Source of the DNA: Chara braunii
Taxonomy: Eukaryota > Streptophyta > Charophyceae > Charales > Characeae
DNA: 64,000 nucleotides
Assembly (NCBI GenBank): GCA_003427395.1
Contig: BFEA01000336.1
Coordinates: 1,088,120 to 1,152,119 of the forward strand
Direction of reading: 5' to 3'
Position 1 is the stretch's first letter. Each line of letters begins with the position of its first letter. The position numbers were made by a program, and so were the translations under genes. Below the pieces are notes generated by a model, which did not search any database, was not told the origin of the DNA, and worked only from the letters and a program-made list of their open reading frames with translations. Positions 23,611-35,507 of the stretch are shown here, piece after piece.

Positions 23611-25480
23611 TTGAGGGATCATGAGTGCTGCCTCCCTAGTCCGCAAGGTGGAAAGAAGAAAATCCGCCTATTCCATGAATCTGGTAAGGAAAGCAACTTG
23701 ACTCATTGTTGTATAAGTGCCCCCGCATTCGCCCGTCATGTGAAAAAACATAATTTATATGATCAAGTGTTTGTGGCATATGTGTGCCCAGTTAAGGAAG
23801 GTGAAGCTAAGGAAGAGGCAAAATCCCCAGAAATTGAGAAAATTCTGAAAGAATTCGTAGATGTGGCAGAGACCCCAAGCGGTGCGGTGGAACGACCAAT
23901 CAAACATCGCATTGAAATTATCCCTGGAAGCCAGATTCGAAAGGGACCGATTTATAGAATGTCACCCAAAGAATTAGATGAACTGCGAACCTAACTTGAT
24001 GGAATGCTGGAAAAGGGATGGATAAGGCATGCTCCTCGCCTTATGGTGCGCCAATGCTATTTGTGTCAAAGAAAGATGTCGGGGTCCACATGTGTATTGA
24101 TTATAGGAGATTAAATGATATAACTATTAAGAGTGTTGAGCCATTACCCTGAATCGATGATTTGCTAGATCAAGTTCAAGGGAGCAGGTACTTTACAAAA
24201 ATTGACCTGAAGTCTGGCTACCATCAGATTGAGGTAGAACCAGACGACCAATATAAGACTGTCTTTCGTACAAGGTATGGGCACTATGAGTTCATTGTGT
24301 TGCCCTTTGGTCTTACTAATGCACCTGCGACTTTCCAGCGAACGATGAATGAACTTTTTCGTGAATGGCTTGATAAATTCGTTGTTATATATCTAGATGA
24401 TTATAGGAGATTAAATGATATAACTATTAAGAGTGCTGAGCCATTACCCAGAATCAATGATTTGTTGGATCGAGTTCAAGGGAGCAAGTACCTTATGAAA
24501 ATTGACCTGAAGTTTGGCTACCATAAGATTGAGGTAGAACCAGAAGACCAATATAAGATTGTCTTTCGTACAAGGTATGGGCACTATGAGTTCATTGTGT
24601 TGCCCTTTGGTCTTACTAATGCACCTGCGACTTTCCAGCAAACAATGAATGAACTTTTTCGTTAATGGCTTGATAAATTCGTTGTTATATATCTAGATGA
24701 TATGTTGATTTTTAGTTAAAGTCTGAGTGAACACTGTGAGCACCTTCGACTAGTGCTAAAAAAGTTGCTTGAGGCAAAGTTGAAACTGAACCCGAAGAAG
24801 TGTGAGTGGGCAAAGTGTCAGGTACTATATTTGGGGCATGTTATAGATGGAGATGAAATTAAACCGGAAGACACAAAAATTGCAAGTATTCGAGATTGAC
24901 CCAATCCTCGTACATTGACGGAACTACGATCGTTCCTTGGATTGGTTAACTACTACCGTAAGTTTGTAAGACACTTTACGATAATTGTTGTTCCCCTTCG
25001 CAGACTATTGAAGAAGGAAACGATTTGGAAGTGGGACCAAGATTTTCCGTCTTCATTTAAGCGTCTTAATAAATGTTTGATTAACTATTCAATTTTGAAA
25101 GTTGTTTCGTTGTTACTACCGACGACGCCAATCGATACGGGATAGGCGTTGTACTCCAACAAGATGACGGACATGGATACAGGCCTGTTGAGTTTATGTC
25201 CCGACGACTGCTTAGTGAGAAGGTCGCCGCTTCCACGTATGAAAGAAAGTTATACGCACTCCGGAAAACTTTGGATCATTGGCGTCATTATCTCCTAGGT
25301 CGCCACTCTTAAGTGTACTCAGATCATGAGACACTTCGCTGGTTAAAAACGCGGACCCGGATGATACCTAAACGGACTAGGTGGGCTGCGGAAATCGATC
25401 AATACGATTTTGAGCTAAAGTCAATAAAGGGTAAGTATAACGTTATTGGTGACGCACTGAATCCAAAATTTGATTTCTTC
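23611..25480 (+). pseudogene. pol: reverse transcriptase and RNase H, decayed
   Basis: The connection region (VERPIKHRIEIIPGS) leads to RT motifs KIDLKSGYHQIEV, LPFGLTNAPATF and the catalytic YLDD. These motifs appear twice because of an internal 300-bp duplication (24099-24698). The thumb and connection include RSFLGLVNYYRKF. RNase H follows with TTDDANRYGIG, STYERKLYALRKTLDHW and HYLLGRHS. Stops lie at LP*ID, FR*W and GRHS*. RT and RNase H copy element RNA into DNA. Confidence 0.92.
24099..24698 (+). repeat. 300-bp in-frame tandem duplication within RT
   Basis: Units 24099-24398 and 24399-24698 both run from gattataggagattaaat to atatatctagat. About 17 of 300 bases differ, mostly transitions. 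Each unit spans RT fingers/palm from YRRLND to YLD, so the palm with its YLDD is present twice. The unit is exactly 100 codons and keeps frame. Confidence 0.95.
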
Positions 25481-25499
25481 GGTGTTATTGTAACGTATT

Positions 25500-27003
25500 T
25501 AGACATAGGCATCGATTTACAAGATAAGATTAGGAATGCTTATTCCACTGATCTTGTTTATGGCGCTATGCTAAAACGTGTTCAAAAAGCGTCAGAAGAG
25601 TTTCCTAACTATCGGGTAACCCAAGAACTACTGTTTCAAAGAATTGATGTGCAAGATAGACTTTGTATTCCAAATAACGAAGAGATTAAAAGTGTGATCT
25701 TAGGGGAATGCCATGACACCGAAGGTCATTTTGGGTGGAGAAAAACCTACGCTAATCTCCTGCGTTCTTACACCTGACCTCGAATGAAACATGAATGTAT
25801 TGCATATGTGCAAGGCTGTCAAGTGTGCCAACGGGATAAAAGCATCACACAGGCTCCCCTTGGTCTATTGAAGCTCTTGCTTATCCCAACAGGTCCTGGA
25901 GACTTTCTGTCCATAGATTTCATGGACACTAAGGTGAAAAGTAGGAATGGGAAAAACCAAGTGATGGTAATTGTTGATAGGTTCAACAAGTTTACTGTTT
26001 TTTTAGCATTGCCTGCGGAAGCTAAAAATGACTTAGTAATTCGGGAGTTCTTTAACCATTGGGTGAAAGACTACGGACATTCCTTGGCTATTGTTAGTGA
26101 CAAAGACTCTCGATTCACCAGTGAACAATGGCAGCAATGAATGAGTGTCTATGACTCTAAGTTGGCAATGTCATCAGACCGACATTCTGAGACAAATGGG
26201 CAAACCGAGAAAATAAATAAGATTTTGCAGCAATCACTACGTGTGTACATTCGTTCCGATCAGGTTGACTGGGATGAACATTTGCCCAAAGTTGCTAGTG
26301 CCTATTATAACTTTGTGCACTTGTCTACTTGTAGAACTCTGATGGAGTTACATTTGGGATGGAGTCCTCGCAGACCTATAGACTGTTTAAAACCGGATAG
26401 AGTTCATAAACTTTCGTTAGGAACCAGAGAGTTCGCAGTGCAATATCAGAAAGATTTAGAAAAGGTAAAGAAAAACATAATAAAAGCGCAACATCAAATG
26501 ATCGAACAAGCCAATAAACACAGGAGACCTTCTCAGTTTGTTGTAGGAGATCTGGTTTGGGCAAAATCGAAGGAATTTATCCCAGAAGAAAACATATCTC
26601 AGAAACTGTTACCTGCCTACAGAGGACCCTGATAAATATTGGTTGTGATACGAGATGAGGATGAACCCTCCTATGTTATTGAGATACCTCCGCACTTGCA
26701 TACCTACCCGGTGTTTCACGCGTCAAAGCTCCTAACTTGTGTAACTAACAAACTATTTCCCAGTCCAAGGTCAACAATTCCTCCAAGTATGGATGAAAAA
26801 TTTGATGTTGATAAGATCGTTTCTGAAAGTACTATCCAGACTGGACGTAGAGGTATACCTCAGCGGCAATATAAAGTCAAATTTGCATATCAAGATCCAA
26901 GTGAAGACCGTTGGTTTACAATGGAAGAGCTAATTGAAACTGCACCGAACATAGTATCTTACTATGAAATAGCAAAAAGAGGTCTCAATACTGTGGACCG
27001 ATA
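25500..27003 (+). pseudogene. pol: integrase with chromodomain-like C-terminus, decayed
   Basis: The zinc-binding HHCC domain spans HFGWRKTY to CQVCQ (25720-25835). The catalytic core has Asp in SIDFMD, Asp in SDKDSRFTSEQW and Glu in ETNGQTEKIN, so all three acidic residues are present. A GPY-type region (VGDLVWAKSKEF, LLPAYRGP) and a chromodomain-like end (YKVKFAYQDPSEDRWFTME) follow. Stops at 25778, 26138 and 26631 break it into four frames. Integrase inserts the cDNA, and the chromodomain guides it to marked chromatin. Confidence 0.9.
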
Positions 27004-27098
27004 AGGGTTTCTCAGAGGACTTCAAAATTAGGTCGGCGAGAGTAAAAGGGCTTTTACGAATTAAAACCCTAGATGAGTACCCCAACAGCAAGGGGCTT

Positions 27099-28140
27099 TG
27101 TCGGCCAACACTTAAATTCACGAGCAACAACTCAACAAACAAAGTTCCCTAAGGCATATGTCGCATCCATAATGAAATAAAAAGTCGTTTCGAACAGTCA
27201 CAAACAGATCTTGCACGAACAGGTATTGGACACAAATTTCAAGACTGAGTTAGGGTCATGTCTCTTCGATAAAAAGTTATGTTTGTTCAACAATAAGTCA
27301 AAGGCTACAGTCCCAGATCAGTCATAATTCCACGAGTCAGTCCTTATTCAGACTAGGAGTCCAAAAGACAGGCCCGATGGCCCAAAGCAGCAGCAAACCA
27401 TCGGAAAAGACACTGGGACACATACTTTGCAACAACGGGTACTGGGCAGAAGTCCCAGGGACACTTGGGGCTGAACGCAGGCCACGCTAGACTAGTCCAG
27501 CACTATAAAGGACTGGCCAGCCTCCCATTTGGCAGATGCTCACTTCGCATGGGAGTGTGGAAGTGTCGTGGCACTTGTGCGCCAGATGTGTGTAAGTTGT
27601 GCTAGGCTGAAGAGCAGCGCTATGAGGGAAGGAAGAGAGTGCTGGCAAGAGGGAAGACAACCATAGCTGCGCCAACACTAGTTAGTGTTAGTAGGGATAG
27701 TCAGTAGGAGATACCAGTGAGTAGTATTCAGAGTAGATCCTCGTGTGATAGGGAGTGTGCATGCATGATGAGTGAAGGTAGACCAAGACTATAAACATAG
27801 AGGGAGAGAGAGAAGAAGGCAGACGAGAGAGAGGGAAGTGTGAGCTATGGTAACACTTACTTGTTGAGCGTTGTTGTTGACGTTTGACAGCTGACGTTGA
27901 TGAGCGCCAGGCTTGGAACTCATGTTGATCGAAGGAGACTTGTAACTCTGTTCAGCGCTATAAACTTTGAACTCACGATATTCTCTCTCTCTAAATCTGG
28001 GTCTGATAATTGAGTTGAGCTTCCTGGTTATCATTCATTTTCTATTGGGCTTTGTGTGAGACTTCGCAATCTGTGAAATCATCGTATATGCATGTGATCT
28101 GATGCACTCCAGCAAGTGATGAACAGTCGGGTTCCTTGCA
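27099..28140 (+). repeat. 3' LTR (start estimated)
   Basis: The end, gggttccttgca, matches the 5' LTR end. A good start is TGTCGG at 27099, after a purine stretch cagcaagggg that could serve as polypurine tract, giving TG...CA ends and about 1.04 kb. A TATA-like tataaagg lies at 27503. Only 27770-28140 is confirmed by the 5' copy; the 5' border is inferred. Confidence 0.7.
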
Positions 28141-30925
28141 ATAGCAGGGATACACTCATATGCAGAAGGTGAAGAAACTTGTCTCCGATGTGGAGTAGAA
28201 AGGAACAAGTACGTGTCAAGCATGCATCACATGAACAAATTTGTATATTCATTTAGCCCGTATACAGAATGAAATCGGTCCTTTGTGCTATTACGGCTCA
28301 TCTGTGATAGCACTCTCCTTTGCGTTCCTTTTTTTCATTTATCCGACCATGTTGTCTTGAAAACCCTTATTCTTGTGCATTTGGGGCCAGTCATTCCGAT
28401 TGAGCTGGGCATCTTATGATGTTTGGGTCTAAGGTTGGTGTCCTTGGTTCTCTCTGCAATATTTTGAATCCTCCGCTTTGAAGTTTCCTTTCGCCCAGCC
28501 AAGTAAATGATCGTGCACCTGAGGTTTACTTTTGTTCGTGGCAAAATCCTCCTTCCTGTGCCTACGTTGAAGGGTGTAAGCCATGTTGGATACCTGCCTT
28601 CACCTGAAGTTGAATACAATACCCTGACATTATTGTTGTACTACATTCTCCAATGTATGGTCGTTATTGCTGTAGCAGACTTTATGTTGCCCCAAATGCA
28701 GCTATAATGATTTGACGTTCTATTTAGGTCAAGTGAGTAGGGGCCTTAAGGAATGTTGTTTAATGGTGATGGACAATCTCATGCCCGAAGCTGCTTTCTG
28801 GACAGAGTTCCAGGCAAAAAAAAACCCAAAGGACCTGGTTTCCAGCATGTGTCACTCCCCAACAATAGCTGGAGCAGTCCGACGGCCAAAACCTTAATTC
28901 GCGTGGGTTCTCTTACCACCCACCAGGATAGAGGGTTAAAAAAAAAAAAAAAAAAAAAGGGCCCATAATGCTCTATAGAGAGTTTGCCAAGGATTTTAGC
29001 AAAATGGGGTTGAAGTCTAAGGTGCGTAGCATTGGGGCCCTCGGCCTGGTTGCAAACGACCTGACTTGCTAGAAAGTGTTTGCGCCCGCCGAAAGTGAAG
29101 GCGGGCCTGCACAAAATCGTTGGGGCCCATGTAGAGCCCCAACAGAGATGTTGAGGCACAGTGTACTTATTGTTGAGCCCGAGGCACATTCTGGAATGAC
29201 CCTGGGCACAGCTACTGGGATAGATGCCACCAAGTCAGGACATGCCTTGCACAGCCAGACATGACAAAAGCAAGTGAGGCGCATTCACTGATAGGTTGCC
29301 ACATTCTGGCTTGTTGGACGGCGACAGTGCTGCTGAAGCGCTGGCTTACTGAAGGAGCACCAGGCCAGGACGAAGAAGGGTGTTGGCAAGGCGCGAGGAA
29401 GACGCTGAAAGGGTGCAACAGGCAGGGGTCAGCAGCCATGGTCGGGCTGCTGGCGCCATAGCCGGAGGAGGGTGAGCAGAGGTCCTTGGGAGGGAAGTTG
29501 AGGTATGCGGCAATGTGAGGAGGCGCACAAGTCGCCGCGCACCTAGGGCTGAGCAGCAGGCCGGTTTGTTCAGAGTCTTCATTCGTTGTCACGCTGTTGT
29601 ACTTTATGGAAGACCTGTAGTAGATAGAAGTCTACATCAATAGGGGTTCTCTGATTGTAGTCCGGGCGTTGAGCGCCAAGTTAGAATAGCAACATTGTTC
29701 CCATTGGTGTTGGAGGCGCGAACAATGTTTTCATTATTATGCCACTTCAGTGCTTTGATGTTGCTTATTTGGTATTTAGTTCCGGCTTAAGTTACCTGGA
29801 TTTCTATGGAATGCTACTATTTGGCTTACCATTATCCTCACTGCTCATTTCCTTGCAATTTGTTGTCAAAGCTGGTTTGTGGAATTACTCTTTGCGCCAG
29901 TACTATCAGTTTCGTTCGTGCACGTGGGGTTGGTTACCGTGCAGTGTGAGTAGAATCATGTAGTGGGAATACCCTGGGTTGAGAGGGATGCAGGTGGAGA
30001 GTTCAAAAACTTTTTGGGAATACCTCGGGTCGATAATTTCTTGCGTAGTAGTCAAGATGGGTAGATAGGGTGTTATAAAGTTTGGCGTAGAAGAGTTAGG
30101 AGGTAGCATAAAAAATGGTATGACTAGCAGAGAGGCTAGCAATGCTATACTGACCTCTAGTAACCCCTATCTTATTGGAGAGATCTTTCTTTGTTTGCGT
30201 GCTAGATTATATCTACCATTCCAACAATGCGGGCCTTCTCCTTGAATGGAGTTGTAGGGAGATTGGGGAGACTAGACCGATACTAAGGTTGCGGAGACCA
30301 TCCTCCGCACCAAGGCCCAGGTGCTTTTCAAATGGACTGATCAGGTCCGTAGAGGTAGGGCTTCAGATAGAAGGTCATTTCCCATGCCTTGACCAGATTT
30401 GCGTGCCACCTTTCCTCTGTTCATTCTCGAGGAGTTTTGGGGTTTGGGACTCGTGGTGGAGTCTCACATGATTTATGACAAGCTAGAGGGTTTGTTGCAC
30501 GGTACCGCCGACCGCTATTTTATTGCTTATGCCCTTTTGATAGGCGAGCCCCGGTTGGGAGAGTACACTATCTGGTTGATAGAATTAATTCGCTACCCGG
30601 GCGAACAATCTTGCAAAGGCAAAGATAATAAACTGGGCACTAACCATGGTATTCCAATGAAGACCGTATAGACCCCCCCCCATACGAACACCTTCTTGAA
30701 AAGATCGAATTGGTAATATTCGAAAGAGATGTATCACATTCTTCAGAATTTGTCGTTTTGCCTAGACTTCTTACCTATACCAGAGTCCACTCTCTAAGGA
30801 TCAGAGTATATAGTCGAATCCCCAACAATGTCGCTACATGTCGTGCATATCGATCCCTCGAGTTGAAACTTTTCTCTTTGCATCTTCTCTTTAGTCCCCT
30901 CTGCTCCTCCTCAAATCAAACCCCG
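28141..30925. other. intergenic, possible gene fragments only
   Basis: A 21-base A-run lies at 28938. The plus frame 28970-29264 (KVRSIGALGLVANDLT, GPCRAPTEML) and the frame about 30290-30671 (TILRTKAQVLFKWTDQVRR, then 30399-30671 with YDKLEGLLHGTADRYF) look compositionally coding but match nothing I know and contain stops. I see no promoter, tRNA or repeat that explains the rest. Confidence 0.35.
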
Positions 30926-31108
30926 TTATGTCCAACAAACAATCAAGGCCTTGAGTGCCTCAGGGTCCGCAATGTCATGTGCTGCCACTATTTCCATGAC
31001 CCTATTTAACTCGGTTAGGCTACGCGACAACACCTCGACCTTTTTTTCCTCCTCCGACTCTTCCAAAAGTCTTCGCCTCTCGTTCTCTGATTCTTCAATA
31101 GTGAACAA
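30926..31108 (-). pseudogene. post-protease acidic segment of gypsy Pol
   Basis: The frame has FTIEESENERRRLLEESEEE and EALKAL, a charged helical linker. It is preceded on the minus strand by PNPSL, which continues toward the protease across the insertion at 31151-32240. The left edge near 30926 loses similarity to a continuing frame. Confidence 0.5.
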
Positions 31109-31150
31109 GCTAGGGTTAGGTCAGTTCCTCACACTCTTCGGCTATGTAAC

Positions 31151-31563
31151 CGTTTGAACGCGTGGAACACGCGTTCGCGTTCGAACGCCCTCGTTCAAAC
31201 AGTCGTGGTCCGCGTTCATACGCGTTCAAACGCGTTGTGCGCCACATGGCGAGAATTTGCCGAACGCGACCGACCCTGCCATATGAGCGCATGGCGGACT
31301 ACGGGTGGGGGGAATTGGATTTTCAAAAAAAAAAAAAAAAAAAAAAAAGGCAGTGTATATTTTCATGTACTAGCGGTAAATTCATTCCATTTTGCTCATT
31401 ATATCGATAGAAGTACCATGAGGTCNNNNNNNNNNNNNNNNNNNNNNNNNNNNNNNNNNNNNNNNNNNNNNNNNNNNNNNNNNNNNNNNNNNNNNNNNNN
31501 NNNNNNNNNNNNNNNNNNNNNNNNNNNNNNNNNNNNNNNNNNNNNNNNNNNNNNNNNNNNNNN

Positions 31564-31649
<86 letters not shown>

Positions 31650-31654
31650 TTATC

Positions 31655-31685
<31 letters not shown>

Positions 31686-31911
31686 CTATTTATCTATCTC
31701 ACACACACACACACACATACACACACACGCAAACACACAAAAAACAGAAAAAAAAAATAATTATGGCAGTGTATATTTTCACGTTGTAGCGGTAGATTCA
31801 TGCGATTTTGCTCATCACATCGATGGAAGTACCATAAGGTGAGCAGCGCGGTTGGAGATTTACCTCTCTCTCTCTCTCTCACACACACACACGCACACAC
31901 ACACACACACA

Positions 31912-31943
<32 letters not shown>

Positions 31944-32097
31944 TACAAAAAAAGAGAAAAAAAAAAACAAAGTGTGGCAGACTGGCAGTGTATATTTCCA
32001 CGTTGTAGCCGTAGATTCATTCGATTGTGCTCATCACATCGTTGATGGAAGTGCCATGAGGTGAGTCGCGCGGTTGGAAACTTGCCTCTTCTCTCTC

Positions 32098-32144
<47 letters not shown>

Positions 32145-32240
32145 GACATACACACATACACACACACACACACACACGGCCCTAGCACCACACCCCCGTG
32201 CCAAAAGCTGAACGCGAAACGCGGGTTCAATGAACGCACG
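31151..32240. mobile_element. insertion with (CT)n(CA)n-bearing tandem units
   Basis: The 5-bp repeat gtaac flanks it (31146-31150 and 32241-32245). Its ends are loosely inverted: ggaacacgcgttcgcgttc near 31163 against the complement of gaacgcgaaacgcgggttc near 32209. Inside are three tandem units. Each has an A-rich tract, then gtgtatattttcacgttgtagcgg-like and gctcatcacatcgatgg phrases, then (CT)n and (CA)n. The first unit contains the 138-bp gap (31426-31563) and a (TATC)n tract. Confidence 0.55.
31426..31563. other. assembly gap (138 N)
   Basis: Unresolved bases inside the microsatellite-rich insertion, probably a collapsed (CT)n or similar tract. Translations spanning it are meaningless. 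Confidence 1.
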
Positions 32241-32267
32241 GTAACACAGCTCTTGGGCCCCGTGTTC

Positions 32268-32738
32268 GAGAGAAGGTTAACAACAGTCGTATTTTTCATC
32301 ACCACTTCAGGACACCCTTCACTACTTCAGGATGCAGCCTACATAAACAGGTGGTTTTCAGGGTCTTAGGACCTTTCACCACTTCAGGACCATTCAGGTC
32401 TGAAAATCCTTAATGGTCTTGAAGTGGTGAAAGCTCCGAAGACCCTGAAAACCACTTGTTTAGGCAGGCTGCATCCTCAAGTGGTGAAGGGTGGTTTTCA
32501 TGGTTTTCGGACCTTTCACCACTTCAGGACCATTCAGGATTTTCAGACCGCCCAAAACTTTCACTTGACCACTTCTGGATACCCTTCACCACTTAAGGAT
32601 GCAGTCTGCCTAAACAGGTGGTTTTCAGGGTTTTTGGACCTTTCACCACTTTATGACCATTCAGGATTTTCAAACTGCCAAAAACTCTCACTTCATATTT
32701 TTATTCCTGAATTTTCAGCTACTCGATAACCGCTTGTG
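32268..32738. mobile_element. foldback non-autonomous transposon, copy 1 (8-bp TSD)
   Basis: Flanked by ccgtgttc at 32260-32267 and 32739-32746. The 471-bp body matches 37628-38079 and contains long self-complementary arms made of ggtggttttcagggtctt, ggacctttcaccacttcagg and their complements. Terminal pairing is weak, but GGTTA occupies positions 8-12 from each end. An 8-bp duplication is typical of hAT-type transposition. It sits at the end of the minus-strand protease frame. No coding capacity. Confidence 0.85.
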
Positions 32739-32744
32739 CCGTGT

Positions 32745-33125
32745 TCAGGCAGTGATGACTTCACAGTTCCCACAGGTCGGATCACACAAGAGCAATATCA
32801 TCGTCTTATCGTGCTTGTTAAAAAATAATGTTTCAATTTTACATAAGAATGATCTTCCAAGAAGAATAGGATGATCTACATCCTGCATAACGAAGAAATA
32901 AGTCCTCGCCTTCACCTTACCGACCTCAACGACGACATTCGAAGTCATCCTACAAAACGCCGCCTTGCAATTGGCACCTTGCAGGACGCCACAATCCGAG
33001 CGGTCTATCTCCATGCCCAACGCAATTGCATCCCTCTCCCTGATGATGTTCATCTCCGCGGCTGTATCCACCATCGCGGTACAATTTGATCCTTTCACCA
33101 TCAAGTCCACCAATCCGCCGGGCAC
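32745..33125 (-). pseudogene. gypsy aspartic protease (retropepsin-like)
   Basis: The active-site segment is AMVDTAAEMNIIRERDA. The usual triad D-T/S-G is D-T-A here, so the glycine is lost. The later motif HPILLGRSFL matches the flap/ILGR element of these proteases. The frame ends where the foldback element inserted. Upstream continuity to 33142 needs a frame change. Confidence 0.7.
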
Positions 33126-33141
33126 ACACTTCCAGTCTATT

Positions 33142-33605
33142 TTAGTCTTCTGCCCATTCTGCTTCCTTTGGCAGACTCGTACTTAAATGAACATTTGGTA
33201 CCAACCGTCGTGGAAGCCTTCCCTTTAACCCATAACGGAGTCTTGGAGTAGACGCTAGAATGTCCTTTAGATTCATGAGGTTATTGTGACCTTCAAGCAA
33301 CATGTGCACCATTCTCTCTACATCAAAGCCTTTTTCCAGCCGAACCACATACTTCTTTTTTTTTGGCGCACTATTGCGCAGAATTGGTTCGGCTTCCTCC
33401 TGGACTCCTTTTTTCTTAGCTGTTTGCTCCGCTCGCCGATCTTTTTCCAGGCAGAGCCTCTCATCGTCCTCGTCCTCATCATCATCATCCTAAATCTCCA
33501 CTGCCTTTTTTCATCACTTCTGCTCAGGCTCCTTTCGAGGAGGCTTCTGACTGGCGCTCGCCTTACTCTAGCCCTTGGTTTGGGCCGCTTGTGGTACCCT
33601 TCCAT
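33142..33605 (-). pseudogene. pre-protease block of gypsy Gag-Pol
   Basis: 33142-33348 reads GFDVERMVHMLLEGHNNLMN and LKGRLPRRLVPNVH. Upstream, in another frame, is an acidic run DDDDEDEDDERL followed by basic KKKGVQEEAEP. This charged linker plus conserved block precedes the protease. At least two frame changes. Confidence 0.5.
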
Positions 33606-33878
33606 GCTATGCAGGGGGCCTAAAGGTCATACTAGACCTAGGTGCTGACCCCACCGTTGCTACTCCATGATACCCTTGACGCGCCGATACCGATTCAAGA
33701 TCGGACTCATAGAGAAGAACCTCTGGTGGGGAAACCGAGACCTAGTTCTGATCGTCGTCTTGTCTGCTACGTGAAATAATACATGAGGAGTTCGAAGATT
33801 ATCCTTAAATTGCGTCTTGATCTGTGTGTTCTAATGATGGGCAACAGACAGAATTAAACGTCATTGTACTCGTTGAAT

Positions 33879-34987
33879 AGCCCCCGAAGCCCCCGTTGAA
33901 TCTCGTTTAACGGGAAAACAAGGGTCTTTTGTTGAGTCCAAAAAAACGGATTCGGGCCGTTGGGCCTCGGACACGTGGCCCTTCATGAACAAACACTAAA
34001 ACCTGAAAAAAAATAAAAAATTGGACCCCTATTTACGAGTCCCGAAACCTACCTAGAAGCTAGGTTACAAGCCCGTACGTTCGGGACCCTTTTTTATTCC
34101 GGGTTGTCCGATCGAACAACTCCCTCAGTTGTCCGAGCGGGGCCCAGTGTCCGGGGTGGCCGAAAAATCGCTTGTGGGTTCGACGGGGGTTTCGGCCCTG
34201 TGGTGATGTTTTTTGGGGTTGTAGTACCCCCCTTCCGTTTGCCCGATTTTAGTGAGGCGTGTAGGGCCTCCGAAAACGAGACCGAAAAAGGCTCGGTCTA
34301 GGCCGTCAGATCTAAGAGATCCACGGCTTTAAACCACTACGAGCCTCCAATCCCCTTTCCCCCGCCTGCCCCATCCTGTCGTCTCCAAACATACCTGGAA
34401 GTATGTGTATGTTTGTAAGTGTGTGTGTGTGCGCGCACGTGATTGTTGGTGTGTGTATGTGTGTGTATGTGTGTGTATGTATGTTTGTGTTTACGTGTAT
34501 TTGTGTGTTATGTGTCTGTGTGTGTATGCATATCGTTTTTTTACCTTTTTGTTAATCGTTTTTATGTTGTTTTTTTTTTTTTTTTAAATACGTGAAAGTT
34601 AAAAAAAAAAAAAAACGTTAAACATCTTTGAAAGATCTACAATCCTATATTTTTTATTTTTTTTTATATTTTTTTTAAGCCTTAAAAAAATATTCGTGAA
34701 ACCCCAAAAAAACACCCATTTCATTTTTTTTCCCCCCATTGTGATTATGTTTTTTATTCTAAAAGAATATAGTAAAAGCTAAAAAAATCAAAATAAAAAT
34801 ATGGGGTTATGAACCTCAAAATTGAAAAATATCTACAACCGCTCAACCCCATGTTTTTTATTTGTTTTAGGGATGATTTTTCGTCCATTCAAAAAATATT
34901 TGCAGAACCCGTTGTAACCCATGTAACGGGCTTTTAACGGGGATTCAACGCAATTTCAGCACGTGTTGAATCTTTTAATGTGGAGGC
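33879..34987. mobile_element. AT-rich insertion flanked by a 10-bp direct repeat
   Basis: ctcgttgaat occurs at 33869-33878 and 34988-34997. Inside, near each end, are inverted phrases: cgttgaatctcgtttaacggg on the left, taacggggattcaacgc on the right. The middle is T- and A-rich with a degenerate (TG)n tract at 34395-34530. A 9-10-bp duplication would fit a Mutator-like element, but boundaries are uncertain and no transposase is present. Confidence 0.45.
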
Positions 34988-35507
34988 CTCGTTGAATCAA
35001 TTTCCGAACAGAAAACTCTTGATCACCCAAGGTGTCGGTGTAAGGCTCGGTTCACGCGAGGATATAGAAAGTGCAGGGCCGACCATAAATGGTTTCTTAG
35101 ACACAAGGGTGAACGAGTTGCATACCTTAGACACCGTTGCTCTCTCGATGCAATCAGGATGTCGGATACAGAGGAAGGAAGTTTTCAATTGGTACTCGAA
35201 TATTATTATTGTTTTATTACCATTGACGTATTCATCTGTGCATGCGATTTACTTTTAATTGTGATTAATTAAAGTGTTACAGAGTGCTGACACTTAGCAG
35301 ATAGATGTGGATTAGAACTGTAACAGTCTATGATTTGTAATTCAGTTTACCACTGCTGTCGTAAAACTATGAAATCAAAGATAAAATCATTTGGGTGGTA
35401 GCTTATAACACTTACCAAATATTTATTTATTTATTTTAAATCGGCCAGACTCATGCTGTGGTAGGTCCCACTAAGGATATTAGTGCAGACAAGGTCAACT
35501 CTAACAG

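Larger units (their letters stand above)
19765..28140 (+). mobile_element. Ty3/gypsy chromovirus-like retrotransposon, decayed
   Basis: Direct repeats at 19765-20135 and 27770-28140 are the 3' parts of the two LTRs. A tRNA-Met-like primer site follows the first. The interior reads gag, zinc knuckle, protease, RT, RNase H, integrase and a chromodomain-like end, in that order. The 5' LTR is truncated at 19765. Many stops and frame changes mean it cannot make functional Pol. Order and motifs place it in Ty3/gypsy (Metaviridae-type) elements, chromovirus branch. Confidence 0.93.
30926..35190 (-). mobile_element. gypsy-type retrotransposon fragment (gag end to protease), minus strand
   Basis: Reading leftward: a possible gag end (34997-35188), an acidic/basic linker (33340-33605), a conserved block (33142-33348), protease (32745-33125) and a post-protease acidic segment (30926-31130). 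These pieces are separated by three insertions: 33879-34987, 32268-32738 and 31151-32240. Removing the insertions with one copy of each flanking repeat brings the protease end next to the acidic segment. Order and motifs resemble the family whose RT-integrase part lies at 36.7-41 kb, so I infer the same family. Confidence 0.65.

Noticed and set aside
28938-28958. A-run as the tail of a retroposed gene or SINE
   Set aside because: No target duplication or recognisable body was found on either side; another A-run at 31325 is similarly isolated.
31154-32305. Frames made of Ser-Leu, Thr-His or Cys-Val repeats
   Set aside because: They are translations of (CT)n, (CA)n and their complements.
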